Shown piece by piece: positions 10,876 to 22,178 of a stretch of 64,000 bases of DNA. Numbering within the stretch: the stretch's first letter is position 1; each line of letters starts with the position of its first letter. A program made the translations under genes and the position numbers. The DNA is from Floccularia luteovirens (taxonomy: Eukaryota > Basidiomycota > Agaricomycetes > Agaricales > Squamanitaceae). The notes below the pieces were generated by a model. That model ran no database searches. It saw nothing but the letters and a program-made list of their open reading frames with translations, and was not told the DNA's origin. The DNA lies in contig VSJF01000005.1 in the NCBI GenBank assembly GCA_009739215.1, positions 1,116,001 through 1,180,000 of the forward strand, given 5' to 3'.

Positions 10876-11775
10876 CCCATGTACCCTGTGACATCACATG
10901 TGACTTCTTCTGACCAACCCACTCTCTGCTTAATAGCCACCAAGATAACCAGACCATGGGATCAGCCCTTCCTATCTTGACGATTGCACTATCTGATCAC
11001 TCAGCACTCTTATTTACCCCTGTGCCACCTGGTTATCTCACATGTGACTCCAAAAATAGTGACGTATGCTCTAGACTTCTGTGATCATGTGCAATATGAG
11101 CATTGTGTGCTCACTCACTAGCCTGTTGACTATACCAAACTCTTCATAACTACTTCATTTTCTCCCCTACCCTTTTGCTTATTAGAGATTGGGCTCTCCC
11201 ACACCCTTTGAACTATTTCTCTGTTTATCTTGTTTTTCACACCATCTTACAAACTAGTAAAATTAAAAATACTTCACTAGCTACTAGAAAATATTCTCTC
11301 TCTGTAGGAAGAACAAAAACTTGTACAGTAGTTAGAAAAGTTTAGTTTGCCCTTTCTCCTCTCCTCAGAGAATATTCAGAAGCAGAGAAAAATAGCTCAT
11401 CCTAAGTTTCTTCACTCTCCCAACCGATTTCACTACTTTCACCCACTATAAGTCGTCTAACTTATCAAATATTGTTCCTTTGCACTCTTCTGTTGGCATA
11501 TTTGGACCCTTTAGTGTAAAAACTCACTTAGTCCAAGTGAGGACCTCACTGTTGCTTTGTTGTCCTTGGTTCACTTGGATGTCTCTCACCTTTGCTTATT
11601 CTCTCAACCTTTATCCTATGTTTGCTCTCTTTATTCACTCTCGACATTGCATTTATCTATAATCTCACACAACCTCTTTTTTACCCATCTCTAGAAGACA
11701 TTTTAGATACACAGATGGAAGCACTGTGTTCCATAGGTTTCTGAACCTACTCGCACTTCACCTCTCTTCAACTAG
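10876..11775 (+). other. Unassigned, probably retroelement-derived DNA
   Basis: AT- and pyrimidine-rich, with no long frame. The last 60 bp (CTGAACCTACTCGCACTTCA) resemble the end of the block at 42215-43264 (CTGAGCCTGCTCGCACTTAC). It may therefore contain a very decayed 5' LTR of the gypsy element that follows. I cannot prove this. Confidence 0.3.
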
Positions 11776-11988
11776 AGCCCACCACGAGAGGCTTCTAATA
11801 CTGTCTTCCAGAGAACTCAGATTTACCTCAGATCGCTCCCTGTCAGAAGAGCTTTGTCTTACTGTCAACCAACCCATCAATAATCCCCTAGAGTGAATCT
11901 TGTCCTCTGATAGTCTTTCCCAACTACTTAATCCTTGTCACACTCAGTTTTTAGATCTGTCTTCCAAATCAGAATCATTTACTCCTTC

Positions 11989-12593
11989 TGTTACCATTTG
12001 GGGTTTTAGCATCATCATTTACTGGTCTCATCGTAGGTGTGTCTGGGTTAGGGAGCAGTTGGGTTTTGCTAGTCAGATTTCCCTAGCACAATGATAGGTT
12101 ATGCTACCACACAGGTTACAAACCACCTGTTGGGGTCTCTCTGAGGTCAGTTACAGAGGTAGGGACAGCCAGGCATTTCAGGCTGTACGGTGTTGTCCGT
12201 GCCATTATTTACAATGATCTTGCCATCCTAGACAAGAGAGGGAGAGTCACTTAGTTGTCACTGAGGTAACAGAGTAATCGCTCATATTAGGAGGTACTCG
12301 AAACTAAGATCAAGCTAAGGCTTGACTGTAGTTTCATGCTACTTAAATACAAGTATGCTACTTCTAATAATAGCTGAACGCATGTCTGCTCAGTAAGCTA
12401 CAAGTCATCGTGGAGTCATACAGAAGTATCTACAAGTCATTTAGAAGCAGATATAAGTCACTACGAGTTAATAGAAGCAAAGCACAAGTCAGATACAAAA
12501 CATGTATGGGAAATAAGTAAATGAGGCAGGAACGCGTTGTGCATGCGTTCTAAAGTCCAGGGAGATAGCGCGTATCCGGATAAGGTCATAACA
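11989..12593 (+). repeat. Solo LTR, family X (copy 3)
   Basis: A 605-bp copy with termini TGTTACC...TCATAACA and a perfect TSD, CCTTC (11984-11988 and 12594-12598). Inserted in the gypsy Gag region. Confidence 0.92.
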
Positions 12594-12983
12594 CCTTCAG
12601 TTGTATCTGGAGGTTTTCCATCCCCAATCCTATCATTCTCTAATTCTCCTCTTACCCCTCTATCTGAAGATCTGCCCCTTCTTCAGCCTCTCAAATCTGA
12701 GAATATTCCTATATAGTTTTTGCCCTCTCCAACATTAATTTCACTCCCTGCAGAAGAAGCTTGACAAGTGAGCTGGTAAGAGAACCACTACAGCAAAACC
12801 AGCCTCAAAACAGCAAAAACCCATTGTGCTTGTCAATCTCCCTCCTGCAGACCATCCATCGAAACCCTTAGTAAACCCTTCTGTTAATCCTCCACCAAAA
12901 CCTCCCATTTTAGTGAATTTGACATCTCTGGCACAGATCCAAACCCTTCTGCCAAAGCCTCTCAATAGTTCTAAGCTGCTCCA

Positions 12984-13345
12984 TATTGAGCAGTGCCCTG
13001 TGTTATATACAGTGGAGTGGAACTACCTTACCTTAGAGCTTACTTTGTTGCTTACAGGCTAATACTGACTACTACTAATGTAATTGGACAAGGAGCATAG
13101 TACGAAGTACAAGGTCCTTATATACAGTTTTACTGTATATGCATATTTGTAAATAGTGGTCCATGCTAGATAGTTCCATAAGTCACATATTCTTTGTAGA
13201 ATGTTGTAGAACATCAAAGAACATACTTAGTCATAATGCATGTGACATATAAAGCATATGATGAGTGAGTCACATGACTAGGTCATATGACATATCATGT
13301 TACATGAATCATGTGATCCTTCATGTGATAGTTGCTGTTGCAACA
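12984..13345 (-). repeat. Solo LTR, family C, minus strand
   Basis: Reads TATTGAGCAGTGCCC (a TGTTGAG with one transition) to GCTGTTGCAACA, with a perfect TSD, CTCCA (12979-12983 and 13346-13350). Confidence 0.9.
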
Positions 13346-14656
13346 CTCCAACCTCAATTTAAGTATACTTTGCCACTTGAGGATGCATAGATTGCTACAG
13401 AAGTTCTTGAACATTTGCTTAACACACACATCACTATTTCACAATGCGAACTTCTTGCTCTCACTCCAGAGATATAGAAACAGTACAAGGACCTCACTAC
13501 AATAAAGAGAGTTCCAGCAGTTCCAAATACCAACACTAACTCTTATAAGGAGTTGCTCACATAGTTACAAACAGCCAGCAGCAATGTTGAGACTCTGCAG
13601 GTTGTCTAGCAATTAGACAGTTCTATTAATGGAAAGGTAAGACCTTAGTTTACAAGAGAATAAACTTTATTTGAGCTGTACCTATTAATGGAAAGGTAAG
13701 CTAAGTAAAGGAATTAGTCTATGATATATTTGTTGTAATATGAAGTATGTACTTACACCTTAGTTTACAAGAGAATAAACTAAGATGCATTGTATGCTAT
13801 GACAAGACTTATATATGGAATTCGTGATTGGTAATCTAATGGTGTGACGATTGTGTAATCATGAGGTCATGATGCCAACAGGTTGCCTCTATGGGAGGGG
13901 CCCTGCATCTTGACTGTGAAGACCTCATTGTTTCTTCACAAATTGAGAATCTCCAAAGTATTAACCCTGTTATCAAGGACTCTCTTACCTGCAACTTGAC
14001 TCCCCATTATTTAACATTGTAGAATCTATCAAAATCCAACTTGATGTCTCCCCATACTCTCCCTAGAAACCTTGGCTCATCTGTAAACCTGTCACTTCCT
14101 ACTCATTCTCACCCACCCTGTCATCCTTTGCTTACAAAAAAGTCACTAATCGTACCAAGCCTGTTGCTACTACCCTTCCTGAACACTTTTGTATCATCCA
14201 TTGAATCCCTTCCAATCCTCTTGTTGGCATGTCTATTCTTTCTTACTATCCTCCCAACTTCTCTCCAGGTGAACATTACACTGAGGAATGTTGTGTCACC
14301 TTTAACATTAATCCTGATAGCTTTCTTTGGCCTGAAGAAGAAAAACTTGCTAACTGGCTTGTGAAGGCCCAAGAGAAAGGTTTCGCTTGGACTGAGATTG
14401 AGAAAGGCAAGTTCTCCACTGCATATTTTGATCCCATTATTATCCTCACTATTGAACATATTCCCTGAGTCCTTCAAAACATACCTATTCCCCCAGGGAT
14501 CTTTGATAATGTAGTCGCTATCATTAAGGATAAAATTGCAGCTAGTGTGTATGAAACTTCCAATTCTTCCTATCACTCTCACTGGTTTTGTGTTAAGAAA
14601 AAGGATGGGAAGACTCTCTGCATTGTCCATGATCTTCAGCCCCTTAACACTGTTGC
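13346..14656 (+). pseudogene. gypsy Gag/protease to N-terminal reverse transcriptase fragment
   Basis: Readable segments include TLPLEDA, ITISQCELLALTPEI and, after an inserted solo LTR, LHLDCEDLIVSSQIENLQ. At 14295-14465 it reads SFLWPEEEKLANWLVKAQEK then AYFDPIIILTIEHIP. At 14480-14650 it reads IPPGIFDNVVAIIKDKI and then HWFCVKKKDGKTLCIVHDLQ with PLNTV. The KKDGK...VHDLQPLN pattern is the start of a gypsy reverse transcriptase palm/fingers region. The frame then runs straight into a family A LTR at 14657. Stops interrupt it several times. Confidence 0.75.
13605..13880 (-). repeat. Solo LTR of the 37-kb copia family, with an internal duplication
   Basis: Reverse complement of the 161-bp LTR at 37075/41400, from TCTAGCAATTAGACAG to GATGCCAACA, flanked by a perfect TSD, GGTTG (13600-13604 and 13881-13885). 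It is 276 bp because about 115 bp near the middle, containing the AAGAGAATAAAC block twice, is duplicated and rearranged. The TSD fixes the true LTR ends as TGTTGGC...GCTAGA. Confidence 0.88.
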
Positions 14657-14702
14657 TGTTGCGACAGCAACAATCACATGACTGATTACATAATTGATCA
14701 TG
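14657..14702 (+). repeat. Family A LTR, 5' fragment
   Basis: The first 46 bases of family A (TGTTGCGACAGCAACAATC), cut by the start of a G-type LTR. Confidence 0.65.
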
Positions 14703-15382
14703 TGTGTTAGGATCCGAACATCTCCGAAATCTCAGACATCTAAACCTTACCTTGGACATTTCCATCCATCTTGGACTTCATATTATTACCCTTTTATTCT
14801 TCTCCGTTTCTTGGACATACGTCCCCCATATTACATAATACTTGTAACAAACACTTATCCTTTTTTCATCATTCCTTTGTCCTCTTTTAATATACCTCCC
14901 CACATTACCACCCTCAGAGATATTTACATGTTGTTGCCAGTACTTAAACTACAGAGATGTACACAGTTCTATAGTTTGAATATCAACTAATGTTGTGATA
15001 GCAACTATCACATGAAGGATCACATGATTCATGTAATATGATATGTCATATGATCTAGTTATGTGACTCACTCATCATATGCTTTATATGTCATGTGCAT
15101 TATGACTAAGCATGTTCTTTGATGTTCTACAACATTCTACAAAGAATATGTGACTTATGGAACTATCTAGCACAGACCATTATTTACAAATATGCATATA
15201 CAGTAAAACTGTATATAAGGACCTTGTACTTCGTACTATGCCCCTTGTCCAATTACATTAGTAGTAGTCAGTATTAGCCTATAAGCACAACAAGTAAGCT
15301 CTAAGGTAAGGTAGTTCCACTCCACTGTGTGTAACACAGGGTACTGCTCAATAACTAAGACTCATATTCTTATTCTCTTAAG
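14703..15382 (+). repeat. Family G LTR (5' part), split by a family C LTR
   Basis: Starts TGTTAGGATCCGAACATCTCC and matches, in the opposite orientation, the complete G LTR at 30838-31312. It continues after the nested C LTR for about 29 bp and is then lost at the B fragment at 15383. Confidence 0.7.
14991..15353 (+). repeat. Solo LTR, family C, nested in the G LTR
   Basis: Reads TGTTGTGATAGCAAC to GTACTGCTCAATA, with a perfect TSD, ACTAA (14986-14990 and 15354-15358). Its differences from the 7476 copy are largely C/T and G/A changes. Confidence 0.9.
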
Positions 15383-15559
15383 TGTTGAGCAGTGCCTGTC
15401 ACACACAGTGATAGGAACTATCTTGCCTGGGGTTCTTACTGTTGCTTAGAGGGGCTGTACTACTAACTACTACCAAGTAATTTGGACAAGGTATATTGAT
15501 GTTACTACCTTTGTTATATACATTATAGGCATGGCTGTGTAATACCTAATATAGTTACC
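15383..15559 (-). repeat. Family B LTR, 3'-end fragment on the minus strand
   Basis: Begins TGTTGAGCAGTGCCTGTC and matches the B LTR for about 177 bp, up to CCTAATATAGTTACC, then ends abruptly against gypsy sequence. Confidence 0.7.
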
Positions 15560-17091
15560 CCCCATCTACCAACTCTATATTCCCTATCATTTTCCCTTCT
15601 ACTAACTCTCTTTTCCTTTCTGTTCCCCTTTCTAGCAATTTGTATTACAATTCCCCTCTCCCTCATGTATTGGTGCTTGCCAACAAGATCTTGGATATGC
15701 ACATTCCTCACTCTGACAAGGCAACTTGTCGAGATGGCGAACTCTCCTCAATTGAGTCCTTCCTCCACTTACCTTCTAGACCAGCTGACATTAGTGAGAA
15801 GGACTTTTGCATTCTTGTTAAGAAAGCTTTAGAGTTTTTCATTTTAGATGGCCATTTATGGCAATGAGATCGACATGGCAAACACAAACTTATCTCTCCT
15901 CCCAACTGCCTCTCCTTATCAAGGCTGCACATGATGACCTTGGGCACAAAGGGGTATTCACTGTTTATATGAGATTGCTTGAGCATTTCTGGTGGCCCTT
16001 TCTTGACCATGATATCAAGTGGTATATACGTACATACCATGAATGCCAGGTCAGGTTGTTTTGTAAATTTTATATCCCTGCCACTAGTCACACCTCCAGC
16101 CTCCCTTTTCAGAAAAGCCTACATTGACACTATGCTGATGCCAAAGTTGAACAGTTATCGATATATTGTGCAGGCTCGGTGCTCTCTCTCTTCCTATCCT
16201 GAGTGGCATATGCTTCGTGCCAAGAATGGTTGCTCACTTGGCATCTTTATTTTTGAGGATATCCTCTATCATTGAGGTGCACTTGAGAAGATTGTTTCTG
16301 ACAATAGTCCTGCCTTTGTTCAGGCCCTCGACCATTTAGCTAAACGTTATAACATCTGGCATATCCGCATCTTCCCTTACAACTTGTGTGCCAATGGGAT
16401 TGTGGAACAATATCATCTCGACATTAGAGAAGCCCTCATAAAGACCACTGAAGGCAACAACCAAATCTGGTCTCAGGTCACCCCCTCTGTCTTCTGGGCC
16501 AAGTGCATTACCATCCAAAAATCTACTGATTACTCTCCCTATTATATCACACATGGCACTGAGCCACTCCTGCCATTTGACATAGCTGAAGCCATTTACC
16601 TCTCCCCTCCTATTTTGTCCCCTCTCTCCACCACAGACCTTTTAGCATGATAAGCGATTGAACTCCAGAAACAATCTGAAGACTTAGCAAAGGTTGCTGA
16701 GTGAGTTCTTCATGCAAGATATGATTCAGTCCAGCAATATGAGAAGTCATTTTCCAACTCCATTAGAGATTTCAACTTCTCTCCTAGGGCTCTGGTTTTG
16801 GTAAGAAATTCACATACTAAAATGGAACTTAACAGAAAAACAAAGCCTTGTTATCTCAGCCCTATGGTCATGTTGCAATGCACTGATAGTGGTTCTTATA
16901 TTCTCAGGAAGCTTGATGGCTCCATCTCCAGGCTATGTTTTGCCACTTTTTGTTTAGTTCCTTATCATCCTTGCTCACTGTATTCTATTCCTATTACTAG
17001 ACTCATGGAGACAACTAGCGAGGAGCTTGACATGATGACACACAATGAGGACAATGATGATCCTGGGGAGTTTCCTCCTCCAGATGAGTAA
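15560..17091 (+). pseudogene. gypsy integrase fragment
   Basis: Integrase is recognisable from HDDLGHKGVFTVYMRLLEHF and WWPFLDHDIKWYIRTYHECQ, the H/H and C zinc-binding region. The catalytic core follows, with the VQARCSLSSYPEWH region and later KRYNIWHIRIFPYNLCANGI and VEQYHLDIREALIKTTEGNN (core Asp and Glu area). A tail with TDYSPYYITHGTEPLLPFD follows. Frameshifts and stops at several points break the frame. Integrase would insert the cDNA into the genome; this copy cannot. Confidence 0.82.
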
Positions 17092-17099
17092 TGTCTCAC

Positions 17100-18957
17100 A
17101 GTAACACTTGCCTGCTCTGACACAAGCCACCTCACCTCTTGCTCAGAGTCCTTATACCCTTTCCTTTCACCTTTCACTCTTCCCTTCAATTTGGATGGTG
17201 TATTAATCACACTTTTCTCTTTATTTCTTCTTCTGCTTGTCACACCCTTTGGTCCTTTCTCCAGTCTTTGTTCTTTCCATTTCTCCTTCTGTTATTTGCT
17301 GTTTCTATATTCCCCCCTTCAACTTTTCATTTCCTTCACTTCATTTTCTATTCACTCTTCAGCCTGTTTCACCTGTTCTCTCCCCCTTTCTTAATCTTCT
17401 CTGGTATTTCCTTCACTTTCTGTCCATCACTCTCCCTGTATGCCTTGAATGCTCCTTTCACTTGCTCTTCTTGTCCCTCTTGTCCTCTATTTCTTGCCTC
17501 CCCATATACCTATTTTGTCTGATCTCTATCCCCACCCATATCTCCTTTTTCTTATCACTCACTGCTTGTTTGCCTTACTTCCTGTCTCTCGCTCCTTATG
17601 TACTCTTTGTTGCTCCCAAAACAATAAGAACATTTTAAATTTCTTATGGGTAAGTGTTTCTTTGCTTCGCCCATAATTTCTTAGTACAAGTTTTAAGAGA
17701 GTGCTATTCAGCACTCCCCACAAGATATATCAAATGGGGGACTTCACTTCACTAGTCCTCTGTGATCCTGGCCTCTGCCTATATACAAATTCTTCACCAC
17801 TGGGCCTTGTCCTAGTGGTTACCTCACCATCCTTCTCTTCTACCATATCTCAGTTGCACCTGCCACTCCTCCTCCTCCTCCCCTTTCTGCAATGACCTCT
17901 CCAGCTGCGCCATCACCTGCATCAACTCTGCAAACTTCATCAATGCATTGGCCATGATATTATTCATAATCTGAAATGCCCTGTCATGCTCCTGCTTGGC
18001 ATACTTACAGACAGTCCTTGATTGATTTGTGCATCACCAGAGACTGCTGGATGCTGCTTTGTGACCTCGTTGACTCCACATCCTGAACTTACCCATCCTG
18101 ACTCAGATGATGGTGGTGGCATCCCTATACTCCCCTCCTCAACAGAAGATGCATCTGATATCTCCACTAGCCTACTGCACCACCCTTCGCATTGCAGGTA
18201 TCACAACTGTTGGTCCTCAGCTATTCTAATTGCAGCTGCTATGCAGGCCTTGGGGGGTGATAATATCTGCTGCGTCGTCCTTGTTTGTTTTCAATGTGGA
18301 GGGAGGCAAATAAAGACCCTTATTATCATCAGTGCTCCTAGGCAAAGATGAGTTTCATACACATACCTTATTGGTGCCCTGTGTGCGACCTGGCCTCTGG
18401 AACTCTCTCCCCTTTCACTCCCACTTGTTCCTGCTCTTGCTGTAACCTATGTGCTTGCTGGTGTTATGCAGATGCATGTTACTGTGAGCAGTGCTTCCAC
18501 TTCCACAACTTCCTCCTCTGTCACCTTTGCACTCAGTCTCCTCTTCCTCTTCAGCCCCTCCCTCTGCTCCTCCTCTGTCTCCACCCACTCGCATCCTCTT
18601 GCAATCCTCTCTTGCACTGCCTGCTACCTCCTTGCATCCCTAGCTAGTCCAAAGCAAGGCTTTCCCAACAGTGTGCAGAGGTGGCACTGTAAATATCATT
18701 TGTTTTCTTTTGTTCTTCTCTATCTCTCTGATTAGTTTACTCACTGCTGGTGCATATAGTAATGTCCCCTGGCTCTCTGTCTGCCAGGGCAACTCCTCAC
18801 TCTCTTCTTCCCTTTCTCTTTATCCTTCTCTCTCTCCTTCCTCTTCCTCTTCTCCTTCTCTTGCTCTTTCTCCTTCTCTCTGACTCTGGTGGCCACTGCT
18901 GCACCTCTTCCTTTTCCTCTCCCTCTTCATTTGCACCCTCTTCTTCTTCAGTGCCTC
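17100..18957 (-). pseudogene. Pyrimidine-rich stretch; decayed minus-strand ORF with a Cys motif
   Basis: The plus strand is strongly C/T-rich and all its frames are artefacts of that bias. Read on the minus strand it is purine-rich and locally protein-like: a long Lys/Glu/Arg-rich run (about 18900-18780), then a cysteine cluster LQCHLCTLLGKPCFGLARDA at about 18690-18630, then an acidic/basic region and FQIMNNIMANALMKFAELMQ near 17970-17910. The order charged run, then Cys cluster resembles hypothetical proteins common in mushroom genomes next to retroelements. Stops and shifts are present. Function unknown. Confidence 0.4.
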
Positions 18958-19566
18958 TAGTTACTGTTTGGGGTTATAGCGTCAGTCATTTATTGGTCTC
19001 AGTTGTTTGGGTGTCTGGGTTAGGGAACAGTTGGTTGTTGCTAGTCAGATTTTCCCTAGCATGATAGTAGGTTATACTACTACACAGGTTATAAACTACC
19101 TGTCGGAGTCTCTCTGAGGTCAGTTACAGAGAAGGGGATAGCCAGGCATTTCAGGCTGTATAGGTGTTGTCCATGCCGCTATATACAATGATCCTACCAT
19201 CCTAGACAGGGGAGAGAGGTTCACTTAGAGTGTCACGGAGGTAACAGAGTAATCACCTATATTAGAGGAGTACTCAAAACTAAGATCAAGCTAAGGCTTG
19301 TCTGTAGTTTTGCACTACTTAAATACAAGTATGCTACTTCTAAATATGAACCTATTACGCAATTGCTCAGTAAGCTACAAGTCAACGCAGAGTTATATAG
19401 AAGTATCTACAAGTCATTTAGAAGCCTATACAAGTCACTACGAGTTATAAGAAGCAAAGTACGAGTTAGATACAAAATGTGTATGGGAAAATAGTAAATA
19501 AGGCAGGAGCAGCATTATGCATACGTTCTAAAGTCCAGGGAGATAGTGCATATCCGGATAAGGTCA
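18958..19566 (+). repeat. Family X LTR (copy 4), 3' terminus lost
   Basis: Starts TAGTTACTGTTTGGGG and follows X through CCGGATAAGGTCA, where the last bases (TAACA) are missing and other repeat DNA begins. No TSD can be set. Confidence 0.75.
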
Positions 19567-19580
19567 GTGGCCCATAGATG

Positions 19581-19745
19581 TGTAGTACGTGACACATGTC
19601 ACGTCATGGTCACATTGAGTTGTGACAAATAGTACTTCACTTAGAGAACATTATTTAACCATATCATCTAACATATATTCCTATAATCATATAATCAACT
19701 ATCTCTCTGTACTCTCCTCCTATTCCATAGTCTACCCCTGCTATA
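19581..19745 (+). repeat. Solo LTR, family D (copy 1)
   Basis: A 165-bp LTR from TGTAGTACGTGACACATG to CTACCCCTGCTATA, flanked by a perfect TSD, AGATG (19576-19580 and 19746-19750). The 5' part carries the palindromic ACACATGTCAC motif. Confidence 0.88.
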
Positions 19746-19960
19746 AGATGTCAATCATTTCCATAGTAATCCATAGTATTCCATAGTATTCCATAGTATT
19801 CTATAGTAATCCATAGTATCCATAGTATTCCATAGTGATCTATAGTATTCCATAGTAACTCATAGTAGTCTATAGATATTAATCATTTCCATAGTATTCT
19901 ATAGATACTATATAAATTTGTATAATAATGTATAGTAATCTGTAGTATTTTGACTTAGAG
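19746..19960 (+). repeat. CCATAG/TATTCCATAG short tandem repeat
   Basis: Irregular tandem units of about 10-11 bp based on CCATAGTATT and CCATAGTAAT. It belongs to the same sequence theme as element H. Confidence 0.75.
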
Positions 19961-20144
19961 TACTATTCCGCTTTTTGGATTAGATAAGCAAAACATCGGA
20001 CTTAGACTTAGAATGATTTTTGGACTTAGAAAAAAAAATTTTTTTGAAGTTCAAATTTCAACTTCAGCAAAGTCACGTGACCTGTGGCTGATGTGGCATA
20101 CTTTGAACTTCAACTTTTTTTTTTGCTTCAAAGTTTTCAACCTC
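19961..20144 (+). other. AT-rich DNA with an imperfect inverted repeat
   Basis: Contains arms built from GAAGTTCAAATTTCAACTTC and ACTTTGAACTTCAACTTT around a GTCACGTGAC palindrome (about 20035-20125). Possibly the terminus of a DNA transposon; nothing else supports this. Confidence 0.3.
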
Positions 20145-20900
20145 CATCTTGGTAAGTCATTCTTTTCTCCTTTTCTTTTACTGACATTCTTTTTCTAGAT
20201 TCATTTCATTATCATATATCTCTGCCATATCTGCTCATTGTCAGGACCTAGGGATGGAAGGAGTTGAGGAGATGTGATAGCTTGGGCATTTGGTATGTTT
20301 TGTGTCCACTTTTTTCCACTTTTTTTATATGTTTTCAACTTTCTTCCCTGTATGTTCGACTTTTTTCTTCTTTTTTTATACATTTCCTCTCTTTCTAGTT
20401 ATGTTTTCAATCCTCTTTCTCTTGTTTCATGTGTCTGACTTTTTTCCTTGTTTTTTCATATGTTTTCAACTTTTTTCTTTCTTTCTATATGTTTCCAACT
20501 TTTTTTTGCCTTTTTTGGTATGTTTCCAACCTTTCCCTTTTTTGTCATGTTTCAAACTTCTTCTGTCTTTTCAGTTATGTTTTCCAACTTGATATGTTTT
20601 TTTTCCAACTTGGTATGTTTTTTTTATGTTTTTTTCTCCGACTTTTTATGTTTTTTTCAATTTTTTTTTTCAACTTTTTTTATGTTTTTTTATGTTTTTT
20701 TTTCCAACTTTTTTATGTTTTTTTTTTCGACTTTTTATGTGTTTTTTTCCAACTTTTTATGTTTTTTTGTCCTACTTTTTTTGCCTTTTTTTTAATTTCT
20801 TCTATGTAGTATTATATAGTAGTATATAGTAATTGTAGTAGTAAAAATAAAATGAATATAACAAAATGAATAATTCAATAAAGTATATATATTATTATAG
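20145..20900 (+). repeat. Element I (T-rich minisatellite repeat), copy 1
   Basis: A short unique leader (GTAAGTCATTCTTTTC... CTCATTGTCAGGACCTAGGG) is followed by about 500 bp of T-rich units of roughly 20 bp (ATGTTTTTTTCCAACTTTTT and variants) and an AT-rich end. The long Phe/Tyr/Val-rich frames in it are artefacts of the repeat. The whole block is found again in reverse orientation at 31313-32048. Confidence 0.85.
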
Positions 20901-21790
20901 TAGTACTATGGAGTGCTCTGAAGTTGGAAACCCATGCTATGAGTACTATGGACACTATGGCTCACTATGGGTTACTATACAAATATCTATAGAGCACTAT
21001 ATAGATGTCTATTCATCTATGGAGCACTACAGAAATGCTTATGTATCTATGGAGCACTATGGAGTGCTACTGGAGTGCTCTGGAGTTAGGAACTCATTGT
21101 TATGACCTTATCCGGATACGCGCTATCTTCCTGGACTTTAAAACGCATGCGCAACACGTTCCCGCCTCATTTATTACTTTCTCATACATGTTTTGTATAT
21201 GACTTGCACTTTACTTCTATTAACTCATAGTGACTTGTATAAGCTTCTAAATAACTTGTAGATACTTCTGTATGACTCTGCGTTGACTTGTAGCTTACTG
21301 AGCAATTGCACAATAGGTTATAATTAGAAGTAGCATACTTGTATTTAAGTAGCGTGAAACTACAGACAAGCCTTAGCTTGATCTTAGTTTTGAGTACCCT
21401 CTAATATAGGCAATTACTCTGTTACCATTGTAACATTCTAAGTGACTCTCCTTCCCTTGTCTAGGACAGCAATATTGTTGTATATAACAGCACGGATAAC
21501 ACCATACAGCCTGAAATGCCTGGCTGTCCCCTCCTCTATAACTGACCTCAGAGAGACCCTGACAGGTGGTTTGTAACCTGTGTGATAGCATAACCTATCA
21601 TCGCGCCAGGGAAATCTGACTGGCAACAACCAACCATTCCCTAACCCAAACACCCAACAATGAGACCAGTAAAACAATAATGCATAAATCCCTAATGGTA
21701 ACACCCATGCTATGGGCACTATGGGCACTATGGCATTATGGAGCACTCTATAGTACTCTATAGTTGAATCAAGGTTTGCTGATGGGCAGC
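20901..21790 (-). repeat. Element H (CCATAG repeat) copy, split by an X LTR
   Basis: Adjacent to element I. Repeats of CACTATGGAGTGCTC-type units end at TCAAGGTTTGCTGATG near 21785. The X LTR at 21098-21703 interrupts it; joining the flanks restores GAACCCATGCTATGGGC, as in the uninterrupted copy at 30.8 kb. Confidence 0.75.
21098..21703 (-). repeat. Solo LTR, family X (copy 5)
   Basis: Reverse complement of X, flanked by CTCAT (21093-21097) and CCCAT (21704-21708), a TSD with one transition. Inserted in element H. Confidence 0.87.
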
Positions 21791-22005
21791 TACCACCATT
21801 TTTGATAAGCTTTTCTTTCCAAAATGTCCAGAACAGAAAAATTGTGGTGTTACTGAATTAGGACAAGATTCCCCACCTCAAAGTCCTAATAACTCAGACA
21901 ATGAGGATAGTGATGCTTCTGAGTATAACTTGTATTACAAACCAAATGTTGATAATGAGTCCATTAGATCAGACAACTATATCCCAGAGTATCCAGTGTA
22001 TAATT
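21791..22005 (+). pseudogene. copia Pol fragment (integrase-RT linker)
   Basis: Reads VTELGQDSPPQSPNNSDNED then YIPEYPVYN, matching the acidic linker of the minus-strand copia near 28.6 kb (ITELGQDPPPPSPYN). Only this short piece remains, cut by the E LTR. The same linker occurs again at 36.1 kb (IPEYLVYNWEIPSLP). Confidence 0.65.
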
Positions 22006-22178
22006 TGTTGGAATAACCAAGGGCAGTATAAGCCCTATCTATTATGTTTAGTTGTTTCACTCCGCTTTTTGCTTATATAACCAAGTAGTATAAATTGTTA
22101 GTAATTTACACATGTTAATTCAAGGCAGTTTGGTATAAACTCTATCCACTCTTTTAAAGTCTACTATTTATTTCAACA
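22006..22178 (+). repeat. 5' LTR of a copia element (family E) with primer-binding site
   Basis: A 173-bp LTR from TGTTGGAATAACCAAGGG to ATTTATTTCAACA, followed directly by GGTTATTGGGCCTG, a primer-binding-site-like sequence. The same LTR is found in reverse at 36660-36832. Confidence 0.82.

Larger units (their letters stand above)
11776..17091 (+). mobile_element. Degenerate Ty3/gypsy element with many nested LTRs
   Basis: Pieces in correct order on the plus strand: Gag-like (11776-11988, 12594-12983), Gag/protease-like (13346-13604, 13881-14500), the start of reverse transcriptase (up to 14656), integrase (about 15640-16650) and a C-terminal tail to 17091. Most of RT and RNase H is missing between 14656 and 15560, where four other LTR pieces are stacked. 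In-frame stops are frequent, so the element is dead. No intact LTR pair can be assigned. Confidence 0.75.

Noticed and set aside
17139..18900. Several plus-strand frames of 60-133 aa rich in Ser, Leu, Phe and Cys
   Set aside because: Products of C/T-rich composition; overlapping frames are equally open. The minus strand is the more protein-like one.
19961..20144. DNA transposon terminal inverted repeat
   Set aside because: Only an imperfect local palindrome is seen; no partner end, transposase or TSD was found.
20290..20830. Long frames full of Phe, Tyr and Val (100-126 aa) that look like membrane proteins
   Set aside because: They arise from the T-rich minisatellite of element I, occur in several frames at once and reappear in the inverted copy at 31.4-31.9 kb. 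No coding signal.
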